A DNA stretch of 64,000 nt from Streptacidiphilus jiangxiensis. Its GTDB lineage: Bacteria > Actinomycetota > Actinomycetes > Streptomycetales > Streptomycetaceae. Of this stretch, positions 1 to 7,182 are shown piece by piece. The notes beneath the pieces were generated by a model. It was not told the DNA's origin. It made no database searches and worked only from the letters and a program-made list of their open reading frames with translations. Where the stretch lies: NCBI RefSeq assembly GCF_900109465.1, contig NZ_FOAZ01000016.1:9628-73627 (forward strand), given 5' to 3'. Every line of letters begins with the position of its first letter. Position 1 is the first letter of the stretch. The position numbers and the translations under genes are program-made.

Positions 1-690
1 CTCGGCGTCTGTCTCGGCCTGGGCCTCCGCCTGAGCGTCTGCCTCGGCCCCGGCCTCCGGCTTGGCCTGGGCCTCCGGCTGGTCCTCGGCGTCTGCCTCG
101 GGCTGGGCTTGCGCCGGAGCCTCTGCCTCTGGCTGCGCCTCAGCCTCCGGCTTGGCTTGGGCCTCTGCCTCCGCTTCAGCGTTTGCCTCCGGCTCGGCCT
201 CCGCCTGGGCCTTCGGCTGGTTCTCGGCGTCTGTCTCGGCCTGGGCCTCCGCCTGAGCGTCTGCCTCCGGCTTGGCCTGGGCCTTCGGCAGGTCCTCGGC
301 ATCTGCCTCGGGCTCGGCTTTCGCCGGGGCCTCTGCGTTTGGCTGTGCCTCTGCCTCCGGCTGGGCCTTGGCCTGGGCCTCCGCCTGGGCGTCTGCCTCC
401 GGCTTGGCCTGGGCCTGGGCCTGGGCCTGGGCCTCCGCCTCAGCGTCTGCCTGGGCCTCTGCCTGGGCCTCCGCCTGGGCCTCCGCCTCAGCGTCTGCCT
501 CGGCCTCCGCCGGGGCCTCCGCCTCCGGCTTGGCCTGGGCCTGCGGCAGGCTCTCGGCATCTGCCTCGGGCTCGGCTTTCGCCGGGGCCTCTGCCTTTGG
601 CTGCGCCTCTGCCTCCGGCTTGGCCTGGGCCTGCGGCAGGCTCTCGGCATCTGTCTTGGGCTCGGCCTCCGCCTGCGGCAGTGCCTCGGC
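1..690. repeat. degenerate coding tandem repeat
   Basis: The DNA is built from short units (gcctgggcctccgcc, gcgtctgcctc and variants). Longer imperfect units of roughly 85-90 bp recur near 294-380 and 553-638, and again from about 607. All units keep the minus-strand frame and encode alternating Ala and charged or Gln residues, so the array lies inside the coding sequence. It is prone to slippage, and its copy number in this assembly should be treated with caution. Confidence 0.7.
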
Positions 691-888
691 CTGGGCCGCC
701 TCCGGTGGTGCTTCGGTGGGTGCCTCCGGTGGGGCGGTGGGCCGGGCCGTCGGGGTGGGCTCCGTGTCGCCGCCGTCGGCGTCCCGCGGGGTGCCCGCGT
801 CCGCGTTCTGCGCCTGCTGCGCGGGATCGGGGGTGGCCGGAGTGGAGTCCGGGCGCGGGTGCTGATGCTCGTCGGTCGACGCGGGCAC
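1..888 (-). CDS. Ala/Glu/Gln-rich repeat protein, C-terminus cut by window edge
   Basis: An open frame of 296 codons runs from a GTG at 888 to the left edge without a stop. It begins after an in-frame TGA at 904-906, and GAGG lies 6 nt upstream of the GTG, which supports this start. The first ~75 residues are polar and Pro/Thr/Asp-rich (start PASTDEHQHPRPDSTP). The rest is an almost unbroken low-complexity stretch of Ala alternating with Glu, Gln, Asp, Lys and Pro, with repeated units such as LPQAQAKPEAEAQPKAEAP. No signal peptide or membrane segment is visible in the part present. It lies 105 bp downstream of the penicillin-binding protein on the same strand and may be co-transcribed with it. 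An extended, highly charged spacer joined to a domain beyond the edge is likely. The function is unknown. Confidence 0.65.
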   Translation of the reverse strand, partial: MPASTDEHQHPRPDSTPATPDPAQQAQNADAGTPRDADGGDTEPTPTARPTAPPEAPTEAPPEAAQAEALPQAEAEPKTDAESLPQAQAKPEAEAQPKAEAPAKAEPEADAESLPQAQAKPEAEAPAEAEADAEAEAQAEAQAEAQADAEAEAQAQAQAQAKPEADAQAEAQAKAQPEAEAQPNAEAPAKAEPEADAEDLPKAQAKPEADAQAEAQAETDAENQPKAQAEAEPEANAEAEAEAQAKPEAEAQPEAEAPAQAQPEADAEDQPEAQAKPEAGAEADAQAEAQAETDAE

Positions 889-993
889 GACTGACCTCAG
901 TCCTCAAGGAGCCGAAGGAATGGGGAACGCGGGGCCGGGCCCCGGGGGTGGACTGTACAAGGTCCGCCCCGGTCCGTGCCGACACTGGTCGGC

Positions 994-3099
994 CTATGGT
1001 GCGGGGGCGAAGCCGAGCGGGTTGTCAGGGAGGCCGTTCATGGCGGCGAGCATGGCGTCGTGCCAGATGGGGCCGGAGGTCAGGTAGCCGTAGGCGGGGT
1101 CGTAGCTGTGGCCGCCGATGTCCACTCCGTTGAGGGTCCGCGTCGGGTGGTTGGGGTCGGTGACGACGGTCGCGTCGGACAGCTCCGAGGTGTAGCCGGC
1201 GAACCAGGCCTGGGCCTCGCTGTTGGTGGTGCCGGTCTTGCCCGCGTCGGAGTACGGGATCGCGATCGTCGCGCCGGTGCCCTGGTCGGAGACGACCGAG
1301 TGCAGCAGGGTGTTGACCTGTTGGGCCACGGACGGCGAGAGCACCTGGTGGCAGCCGGCGGACGGCACCGGCAGGCTCTTGCCGGCGGCGTCCACCACGG
1401 ACGTGAGGGCGGTGGGGCTGCAGTACGTGCCGTTGTCCGCGAAGGCGGCGTACGCGTCCGCGATCTGCAGCGGGGTGAGGTCGTTGACGCCGAGGGTCAG
1501 CGACTGTGCCTGGGAGAGCGGCGTCAGCGCAGTGCCGGAGGAGTCGACCATGCCCTGGTCGCCGAGGCCGAGGCTCTGCGCCATGTGGACGACGTTGCAC
1601 AGGCCGGCCTGTTGCTCCAGCGGCACGAAGTAGGTGTTGACGGAGGCGGCCATGGCCTGGACCATGTTGATCTTCCCGTACGGCTTCGTGGTGTCGTTCT
1701 GGTCGCCGGGGACGGCGGGGTGGACCACGCCGTTGCAGTCGGTCATCGCCGGGTAGTCCGCGGAGGCGGGGGAGTCGATCTGGTAGCCGAGGGGGTAGCC
1801 CTCGGACAGGGCGGTGGCCGCGGTGACCGCCTTGAAGACCGAGCCGGTCTGGAAGCCCTCGCCGCCGCCCTGCAGGCCGTTCACGTTGTAGTTGATCTCG
1901 GTCTGGTGGGTGCCGGTGCCGAACGGGCGGCTCTGGGCCATGGCGAGGATCTGGCCGGTGCCGGGCTGGACCATGCTGGAGACCGCGACCGCGCTGTCCC
2001 TCGCGGAGATGTGGGCCTGCATGGCCTGCTCCTCGGCGGCCTGGTCCTTCGGGCTGAGGGTGGTGTGGATCCGCAGCCCGCCCTGGTCGAAGAGGGCCTG
2101 GCGGGCCTGGGCCGTGGCCCCGAACGCGGGGTCGTCCAGCAGCACGTGCTCGACGTAGTTGCAGAAGAACTCGTCGCCCGCCTTGGCGGCGATGCAGCCG
2201 GTCTTCGGCACGGTGATCCTCAGCCCGAGCGAGGTGGCCTTGGCCTGGGCGGCCTGGGCCTTGCTGATGGTGCCGTAGGTGGCCATGGCGTCCAGGACCT
2301 CGTTGCGGCGGGTGAGCGCCGCGGCGGGGTTGTGCACCGGGTCGTAGGCCGAGGGTGACTGGACCAGCCCCGCGAGCAGTGCGGCCTGCGGGAGGGTCAG
2401 TTGGCTCGCGTGCACGCTGAAGTACAGCTGTGCGGCGGCCTCGACGCCGTAGGCGCCGCCACCGAAGTAGGTGATGTTCAGGTAGTTGTCGAGGATCTGC
2501 TGCTTGCTGAGCCTCTGCTCCAGCGCGATCGCGTACTTCAGCTCCTGGATCTTGCGGCCCAGAGTCTGCCGGGTCGCGTCGGCGACCCCGGACGAGCTGT
2601 CGCCGGCCTCCTCGATGAAGACGTTCTTCACGTACTGCTGGGTGAGCGTCGAGCCGCCCTGGGAGACGCCGCCGCTGGCACCGTCCCTGAGCAGCGCGCG
2701 CAGCGTGCCCTGCAGGTCGATCGCGCCGTGCTGGTAGAAGCGGTGGTCCTCGATGTCCACCAGGGCGTTCTGCATCACCGGGGCGATCTTGGAGATCGGC
2801 ACCACGGTGCGGTCGCGGGAGTAGACGGTCGCGATCACGTCGTTGTCGGCGTCGTAGATCTTCGACGCCTGCGAGAGCGTCGGCACGACCAGGTCCCCGG
2901 GGAGGTTGTTGAAGTCGTCGGCCGCGGCCTTGGCGCCCAGCCCCAGCCCGCCGACGGCGGGCAGTGCGACGGCGGCGAGGACCGCACCCGCCACGGTACT
3001 GACGCCCAGCAGGCGCGCGCCGAGCAGGAGCTGCCGCCCGGGGCGTCGGGGGGTGTGCGGGGGAACGACGGAGGGTATGTCAGAGCGCTTCGGAGCCAC
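994..3099 (-). CDS. bifunctional penicillin-binding protein (transglycosylase/transpeptidase)
   Basis: A class A penicillin-binding protein that polymerises lipid II glycan strands and cross-links their peptides outside the membrane. The 701 residues hold a short cytoplasmic head, one membrane anchor (about 24-56), a GT51 transglycosylase domain with EDHRFYQHGAID (117-127) and GGSTLTQQ (148-155), and a transpeptidase domain with SVFK (Ser420, Lys423), SVN (486-488) and KTG (621-623). All catalytic motifs are intact. Length is normal for actinobacterial class A enzymes. The C-terminus ends shortly after the transpeptidase domain with no PASTA repeats. It is divergent from the DUF6325 gene and may be co-transcribed with the repeat-rich gene downstream. 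Assignment to a particular ponA paralogue is not possible from sequence alone. Confidence 0.93.
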   Translation of the reverse strand: MAPKRSDIPSVVPPHTPRRPGRQLLLGARLLGVSTVAGAVLAAVALPAVGGLGLGAKAAADDFNNLPGDLVVPTLSQASKIYDADNDVIATVYSRDRTVVPISKIAPVMQNALVDIEDHRFYQHGAIDLQGTLRALLRDGASGGVSQGGSTLTQQYVKNVFIEEAGDSSSGVADATRQTLGRKIQELKYAIALEQRLSKQQILDNYLNITYFGGGAYGVEAAAQLYFSVHASQLTLPQAALLAGLVQSPSAYDPVHNPAAALTRRNEVLDAMATYGTISKAQAAQAKATSLGLRITVPKTGCIAAKAGDEFFCNYVEHVLLDDPAFGATAQARQALFDQGGLRIHTTLSPKDQAAEEQAMQAHISARDSAVAVSSMVQPGTGQILAMAQSRPFGTGTHQTEINYNVNGLQGGGEGFQTGSVFKAVTAATALSEGYPLGYQIDSPASADYPAMTDCNGVVHPAVPGDQNDTTKPYGKINMVQAMAASVNTYFVPLEQQAGLCNVVHMAQSLGLGDQGMVDSSGTALTPLSQAQSLTLGVNDLTPLQIADAYAAFADNGTYCSPTALTSVVDAAGKSLPVPSAGCHQVLSPSVAQQVNTLLHSVVSDQGTGATIAIPYSDAGKTGTTNSEAQAWFAGYTSELSDATVVTDPNHPTRTLNGVDIGGHSYDPAYGYLTSGPIWHDAMLAAMNGLPDNPLGFAPAP

Positions 3100-3267
3100 G
3101 GAACAATGCTACGTACCAAGATCGATGAGTCTGGCCGTTCGGCGTCACAGGTCTGCGACAAACCGCTGTGAACCAGCCGGGACCGGGGTCCATGCAAGCT
3201 GGGAGAGCCAAGGCCCCATGTCCCTGTGGGCCGAGCACCGGCCGGATCGGACCCGCGCCGCCCAAGA

Positions 3268-3293
3268 TCGGGATGCCGTGGACGGCATCCCGA
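3268..3293. promoter_or_regulatory. perfect 12-bp inverted repeat in divergent intergenic region
   Basis: Between the divergent penicillin-binding protein and DUF6325 genes, the arms TCGGGATGCCGT (3268-3279) and ACGGCATCCCGA (3282-3293) are perfectly complementary with a 2-bp centre. The element ends about 27 bp before the GGAGG of the DUF6325 gene (3321-3325). The tiny centre favours a dimeric operator over an RNA hairpin, but a leader hairpin is possible. I see nothing else of note in the rest of the 3100-3331 gap. Confidence 0.45.
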
Positions 3294-3331
3294 CCGAGGA
3301 TGGTCACAGACCCGACCCCCGGAGGTTCTCC

Positions 3332-3775
3332 ATGTCCACGCCGTCCACGCCGGCCTACGGACCCGTCGAATACGCCGTGATCGCCTTCCCCGGCAACCGG
3401 TTCACCGGCGAGATCGCGACCGAGCTGACCAAGCTGACCAGCCAGGGCATCGTGCGGGTCATCGACATCACCTTCATCAAGCGCGACGCCGACGGCGCGA
3501 CCGAGATCGTCGAGCTCGAGGACCTCGACGACTTCGAGTCCGGGCCGTTCGCCGACGTCGACGGCGAGGTCACCGGCCTGCTCAGTCAGGAGGACCTCGA
3601 ACAGGTCGCCGAGGAGATCCCCCCGAACAGCTCCGCCGCGATCATCGTCTGGGAGGACGTCTGGGCCACTGCCCTCTCCCAGGCGCTCCGCCGCGCCGAC
3701 GGGATCCTCGTCGCCCACGAACGCATCCCCGCCGCCGTCGTCGAGCAGAGCGTGGCAGCCGCCCGCGCCGCCTGA
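3332..3775 (+). CDS. DUF6325 family protein
   Basis: A 147-residue acidic protein of the DUF6325 family, common in actinomycetes and without an assigned biochemical role. Recognisable features are GPVEYAVIAFPGNRFTGEI near residue 9, FIKRDADG, a conserved acidic centre (ELEDLDDFE), and SSAAIIVWEDVWATAL near the C-terminal third. No signal peptide or membrane segment is apparent. The ATG at 3332 is chosen because a perfect GGAGG lies 6 nt upstream and family similarity begins right after it. The open frame extends further upstream without conservation. A SHOCT-domain gene follows 37 bp downstream, and this DUF6325-SHOCT pairing is a known recurrent neighbourhood. The family is often placed among stress or envelope proteins, which is inference only. 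Confidence 0.8.
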   Translation: MSTPSTPAYGPVEYAVIAFPGNRFTGEIATELTKLTSQGIVRVIDITFIKRDADGATEIVELEDLDDFESGPFADVDGEVTGLLSQEDLEQVAEEIPPNSSAAIIVWEDVWATALSQALRRADGILVAHERIPAAVVEQSVAAARAA

Positions 3776-3812
3776 CCTCCCGACCGCACCTCGACACCCT
3801 TCGGAGGACACC

Positions 3813-4151
3813 ATGCTCGGACGTCGCGTCGCCCGCGCCGGCCGGCCCGGCCTGCTCGGTACCGCCGCCCGCACCGCCGTCGTCGCCGGCACCGCCACGG
3901 CCGTCAGCGGCCGCGTCGCCAACCGCCAGCAGCAACGCGCCGAAGCCGCGGCCCCGCCGGCCGCCCCGGCTCCGGCCCCCGCTCCCGCCGAGCCGCAGCC
4001 CCAGGCGGCACCGGCTCCCGCCCCGGCCGCGGCGGCCCCGGCGGGGGACTCGATCCCGGAGCAGATCGAGCGCCTCGCGGCCCTCCAGGCGCAGGGCGTC
4101 ATCACCCCCGAGGAGTTCGCCGCCGGCAAGCGGCGCCTGCTCGGCATGTAG
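3813..4151 (+). CDS. SHOCT domain protein
   Basis: A 112-residue protein with three parts: a basic N-terminus with a weakly hydrophobic stretch (GLLGTAARTAVVAGTATAVS), a Pro/Ala-rich linker, and a C-terminal SHOCT helix pair of about 30 residues (IPEQIERLAALQAQGVIT, then EEFAAGKRRLLG). SHOCT modules are short oligomerisation or peptide-binding helices found at protein termini. GGAGG at 3803-3807 sits 5 nt before the ATG. It probably forms a two-gene operon with the upstream DUF6325 gene. The function is unknown. Confidence 0.8.
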   Translation: MLGRRVARAGRPGLLGTAARTAVVAGTATAVSGRVANRQQQRAEAAAPPAAPAPAPAPAEPQPQAAPAPAPAAAAPAGDSIPEQIERLAALQAQGVITPEEFAAGKRRLLGM

Positions 4152-4359
4152 CCGGGAACGAGCGGGCGTCCGCGGGCACGGCCACCGCCGCCGGGGACGT
4201 CAGCGCCGACGGCGGCCGGCGCGCCAACCTGGCCCCCTCCCGCGGCCGGAGGCGGCGCCGGGTGGTGGTGGCGCAATCGTGACCGTGACGCGATCGCCCC
4301 GGCGGCCTTGGGTGCCCACACTCCTTCAGGAGGGGCGCACGCCGCCAGGAGGGGGCCGC

Positions 4360-4719
4360 ATGGCGAAGAAGAGGTACCAGCCGCCGGCGCAGGTCTGGTC
4401 GGTCGATCCGTCACTTGTGCCACGCCGGGCTGCGGTCGGCCGCCCGCCGGGGGAGGCCGTGGTGGTGGGGGTCGTGCTCGCCGTGGTCCTCGGGCTCGCC
4501 AACCTCTACCTGCTCGAGTTCCAGGTGATCGGCACCCGGCACCTCGACGGGCGTCTCGAGGCCGCCACGCTGCTGCCCGTGCTCGGCGGGGCCCTCGTGA
4601 CCGCGGCCTGGGGGATCATGCGGATCCGGCGACGGCGCTCACCGGCGCCGGCCTACGTCGTGGGAGCCCTGCTGGGCTGCCTGTCGGCGGTGCCCTGGTT
4701 CCTCGTCCGAGCCGGCTGA
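4360..4719 (+). CDS. small three-helix membrane protein
   Basis: A 119-residue hypothetical membrane protein. After a basic head (MAKKRYQPPAQ) there are three hydrophobic segments: about residues 30-52 (VVVGVVLAVVLGLANLYLL), 66-86 (LLPVLGGALVTAAWGIM) and 95-116 (YVVGALLGCLSAVPWFLV), with a basic loop RIRRRRS between the second and third. AGGAGGGGG lies just upstream of the ATG at 4360, which fixes this start inside a longer open frame. The gene converges on the next minus-strand gene with only 4 bp between stops. The 207 bp upstream (4152-4359) contain no other gene or clear element. I do not recognise a family. Confidence 0.7.
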   Translation: MAKKRYQPPAQVWSVDPSLVPRRAAVGRPPGEAVVVGVVLAVVLGLANLYLLEFQVIGTRHLDGRLEAATLLPVLGGALVTAAWGIMRIRRRRSPAPAYVVGALLGCLSAVPWFLVRAG

Positions 4720-4723
4720 ACGC

Positions 4724-5392
4724 TCACCGGCGGCCGGGGTCGGCCGGCCCTCCGGCTTGGCGCTCACGCAGGACGGCGACGCCTTCGCCCTCGAGCTCGT
4801 CGCAGGAGGGTGCCCGCCCGGCCATCGCCATGACCAGCGCCATCGTGGTGCCGGAGACAAGGGGGCCCTCGCCTGCGGCGAAGGGGCCGTCGGTCGCGGT
4901 CAGGCGCAGGCCGTCCGCCCGCTTCTTCGTGGCGACGGGCACGTCGGAGCCCTGGTAGTACTCCGCGAGGGTGGTCAGGGTGGCGATGTCGCGGTCCCGC
5001 CCGATGCCCAGCGGCTGACGGATGTCCTCCCCGTGCACGACGGCCTCCCCGAGCATGGCCAGGACCGGCACGGGGGCCTTGGTCGTGCTGGTGACCACGC
5101 GGCGGAAACGCGCGAGCGTGTCGGCCGGAGTGGAGCCGAGGTGCTCGGCCAGCCGCATCGCGTTCATCCGGTCGAAGTCGAAGCGGCAACGGATCACTCC
5201 GGCCATCCAGCGCACCGGCCCGAGGCTCGCCCCGGCCGTCAGGTGGGCCACCACCTCCCGGACGGTGAAGGCGTCGCACAACGACCGGGTCGCCCACTGT
5301 TGTTCGGTCAACCCGGCAAGGTCGGTGGCCAGCGCCTCACGCTCGGCGTGGATCAGAGCCCACGCGGCGGACGCGGACGGGCGTCCGGTCAT
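4724..5392 (-). CDS. DinB/maleylpyruvate isomerase-type mycothiol-dependent family protein
   Basis: A 222-residue protein of the actinobacterial TIGR03083 type (DinB-fold metal-binding enzymes, some mycothiol-dependent). Seen in the sequence: an N-terminal helix (WALIHAEREALATDLAGLTEQQW), the conserved TVREVVAHLTAGAS with a likely metal-ligand His, and AMLGEAVVHGEDIRQPLG with a second ligand His. These His-bearing helices are typical of the DinB four-helix fold. The substrate is unknown; members transfer thiols or act on small electrophiles. Its start codon overlaps the stop of the upstream cupin gene by 4 bp (ATGA), so the two are probably translationally coupled. Confidence 0.75.
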   Translation of the reverse strand: MTGRPSASAAWALIHAEREALATDLAGLTEQQWATRSLCDAFTVREVVAHLTAGASLGPVRWMAGVIRCRFDFDRMNAMRLAEHLGSTPADTLARFRRVVTSTTKAPVPVLAMLGEAVVHGEDIRQPLGIGRDRDIATLTTLAEYYQGSDVPVATKKRADGLRLTATDGPFAAGEGPLVSGTTMALVMAMAGRAPSCDELEGEGVAVLRERQAGGPADPGRR

Positions 5393-5799
5393 GCCTGCGG
5401 CCCGTGGAAGTCGGCGTCGGCGACGTGCTCCAGCCAGGTGACGTTCGCGGCGGGGTCGTCACCGGCCTCCATCAGGGCGATGTGCTCCATGAAGCAGCCG
5501 TCCGCCGCCGCATGCCAGTGCTCGACACCGGGCGGTGTGTAGAGGGTCTGCCCGGGGCGGACCTCCACCACCGTGCCGTCCCGGGTGCCGAACCACGCCA
5601 CACCGTCGGTGACATGCAGGAACTGCCCGCGTGCATGCGAGTGCCACGCCGTGCGCGCGCCCGGCGCGAAGCGCACCTTGGCGACGGTGGCCCGCTGGTC
5701 CGTGCCCGGCTGCGGGACCGCCAGGAAGTCCGCCCAGACGTCACCGGTGAACAGCTCGGGTGGGTTCTTGCTGGTGGGAGGGAGGTTCAGGATGTACAC
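5389..5799 (-). CDS. small cupin-domain protein
   Basis: A 136-residue single-domain cupin. Motif 1 is seen as GARTAWHSHARGQFLHVTDG with the HxH pair, and motif 2 as PPGVEHWHAAADG with the third His. These are the usual ligands for Mn, Fe or Zn in a small beta-barrel. The length and the ending (DPAANVTWLEHVADADFHG) resemble bacterial cupins annotated as carboxymuconolactone-decarboxylase-associated or hydroxynitrile-lyase-like proteins. No reaction can be assigned with confidence. The downstream DinB-type gene overlaps by 4 bp, suggesting a shared detoxification or stress role (inference). Confidence 0.8.
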   Translation of the reverse strand: MYILNLPPTSKNPPELFTGDVWADFLAVPQPGTDQRATVAKVRFAPGARTAWHSHARGQFLHVTDGVAWFGTRDGTVVEVRPGQTLYTPPGVEHWHAAADGCFMEHIALMEAGDDPAANVTWLEHVADADFHGPQA

Positions 5800-5887
5800 A
5801 GTGCTGCCCTTCGCTCGCTCGCTTGCCTGCTCGCTCCACCCTGCCAGCGCAACCCCGGTCGCGCCCGCAACCGGCGCGCCGTGTCCG

Positions 5888-6295
5888 TCAGGCGCCGCCC
5901 GAGGGGCCCGTGGCTGTCAGTCCCGGAGTCTGGCAGAGCCCGGCCCATTCTGCGGTCACCCCGATCTGGTTGGCGTCCAGGTGCGACCAGCCGTGCCCCT
6001 CCAGCAGCCCGTCACAGGCCTTCAGGCCTGCGGCGAGGAGGACCGGGTCCGGCGTCGCCCCCCGGAGGAACCGCGGGAACCTCGTCGGGTGCTGCGCGGC
6101 GTAGTCGTGCAAGGAGTTCAGGTACAGGGTGACGCTGACCGGCGTCCCGGTGGGGCTCGGCTTGGCCTTCGCCGCAGCGGGCGCGCGCGTGGGCGCGGGG
6201 GACGTGGGGGACGGCGACGAAGCGCTGCAGCCTGTTGCGGCGGTGAGCGCGCACAGGGCGACGACGGCGACGGCGATGGTCGATCTCAGGTTCAC
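5888..6295 (-). CDS. putative small lipoprotein
   Basis: A 135-residue hypothetical lipoprotein. The N-terminus (MNLRSTIAVAVVALCALTAATGC) is a signal peptide ending in a lipobox-like LTAATGC, with Cys23 the likely lipidated residue. A Ser/Pro/Ala-rich linker follows, then a small globular domain (about 55-125) with two Cys residues (LKACDGLL and AGLCQTPG) that could form a disulfide. No known family is recognised. The gene is transcribed away from the flavin-binding gene at 6570. The 274 bp between them (6296-6569) hold no further gene or clear element. Confidence 0.65.
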   Translation of the reverse strand: MNLRSTIAVAVVALCALTAATGCSASSPSPTSPAPTRAPAAAKAKPSPTGTPVSVTLYLNSLHDYAAQHPTRFPRFLRGATPDPVLLAAGLKACDGLLEGHGWSHLDANQIGVTAEWAGLCQTPGLTATGPSGGA

Positions 6296-6569
6296 GGCGG
6301 TTCACTGTACGGATCCGGCCGACTGCCTGGCGACCTGTTAAAAACCTGCCCTGATCTGCTGAATCACCGGTGAACGACCGTCGAACGCGGTCAGCCGTGG
6401 CCGTGGCGACGCCTTGCCACGTGCGCCGACCCGCTACCCGCTGTCCTCCCGCACGCGACGTGGGTGCGCACCGCCGAGCCCGCAGGCGTGGTCCGTTGGC
6501 GCCGACACCGTGGCCGGGACAGACTCGATCTCGACACCGGTACCGGACGGCTTCGAGGAGTGAGGGACG

Positions 6570-7112
6570 ATGGCCGGCAGGGATCCCGTCGAGGTGACCA
6601 ATCTCGACCGCTACGGCAATCCGCCGCTGCTGTGGAGTCGGGTCGACGAGGCCCTCGCGGCGGCGACCCCGAGTCCCTCGGTCACATGCTTCCTCGGGAC
6701 GGTCCGGCCCGACGGCCGACCGAGTGCCGCAGGGGTCGGGGCGGTGTGGCTCAACGGCGATCTCTACTTCACCAGCAGCCCGAAGGCACGCAAGGCCCGC
6801 AACCTGGCGGAGAACCCGGCCTGCACGCTCTCGATGCGGCTGGAGGGCGTCGACGTCGTCGCCGAGGGCCAGGCCGCGCAGGTGACCGACGGGCCGACCC
6901 TCGAGGAGGTCGCGGCCGTCTACCGGGGAGCCGGATGGCCCGCGGAGGTCACGGGGGAGGCGTTCACCGCACCGTTCAACGCGCCGAGCGCCGGTCCCCC
7001 GCCGTGGCAGCTGTATCGGATGCGGGTCGGCACGGTCTTCGGGGTCGCCACCGTCGAACCCTACGGTGCGACCAGGTGGAGGTTCGAGGCAGGCGCGGAG
7101 CGTCGCGCGTAG
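6570..7112 (+). CDS. pyridoxamine 5'-phosphate oxidase-fold flavin/F420-binding protein
   Basis: A 180-residue split-barrel protein of the PNPOx-like superfamily, which binds FMN or F420 and reduces or binds small substrates. Seen: VTCFLGTVRPDGRPSAAGVG (first strand pair), LYFTSSPKARKARNLAENPA (the phosphate-binding Lys/Arg segment), then VDVVAEGQAAQV. Length is normal for the family. AGGAG and GAGGG lie within 15 nt upstream of the ATG. It stands alone between the divergent lipoprotein and the two-component genes. Cofactor and substrate cannot be chosen from sequence alone. Confidence 0.78.
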   Translation: MAGRDPVEVTNLDRYGNPPLLWSRVDEALAAATPSPSVTCFLGTVRPDGRPSAAGVGAVWLNGDLYFTSSPKARKARNLAENPACTLSMRLEGVDVVAEGQAAQVTDGPTLEEVAAVYRGAGWPAEVTGEAFTAPFNAPSAGPPPWQLYRMRVGTVFGVATVEPYGATRWRFEAGAERRA

Positions 7113-7182
7113 CGCGGGGCAGCGGGGCAGCGGGGCCAGTCGGGTGGTGCCGTCGGCGGGGCTCGGCGGTGCGGAGGAAGGC

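Noticed and set aside
1-690. CRISPR array
   Set aside because: The repeats are short, degenerate, without unique spacers of constant length, and stay in a coding frame.
109-1133. Plus-strand Leu/Gly-rich and Pro-rich open frames in the repeat region
   Set aside because: They are translations of the same repeat in other frames, with two-letter composition. The minus frame has a better start and ribosome site and a more plausible protein.
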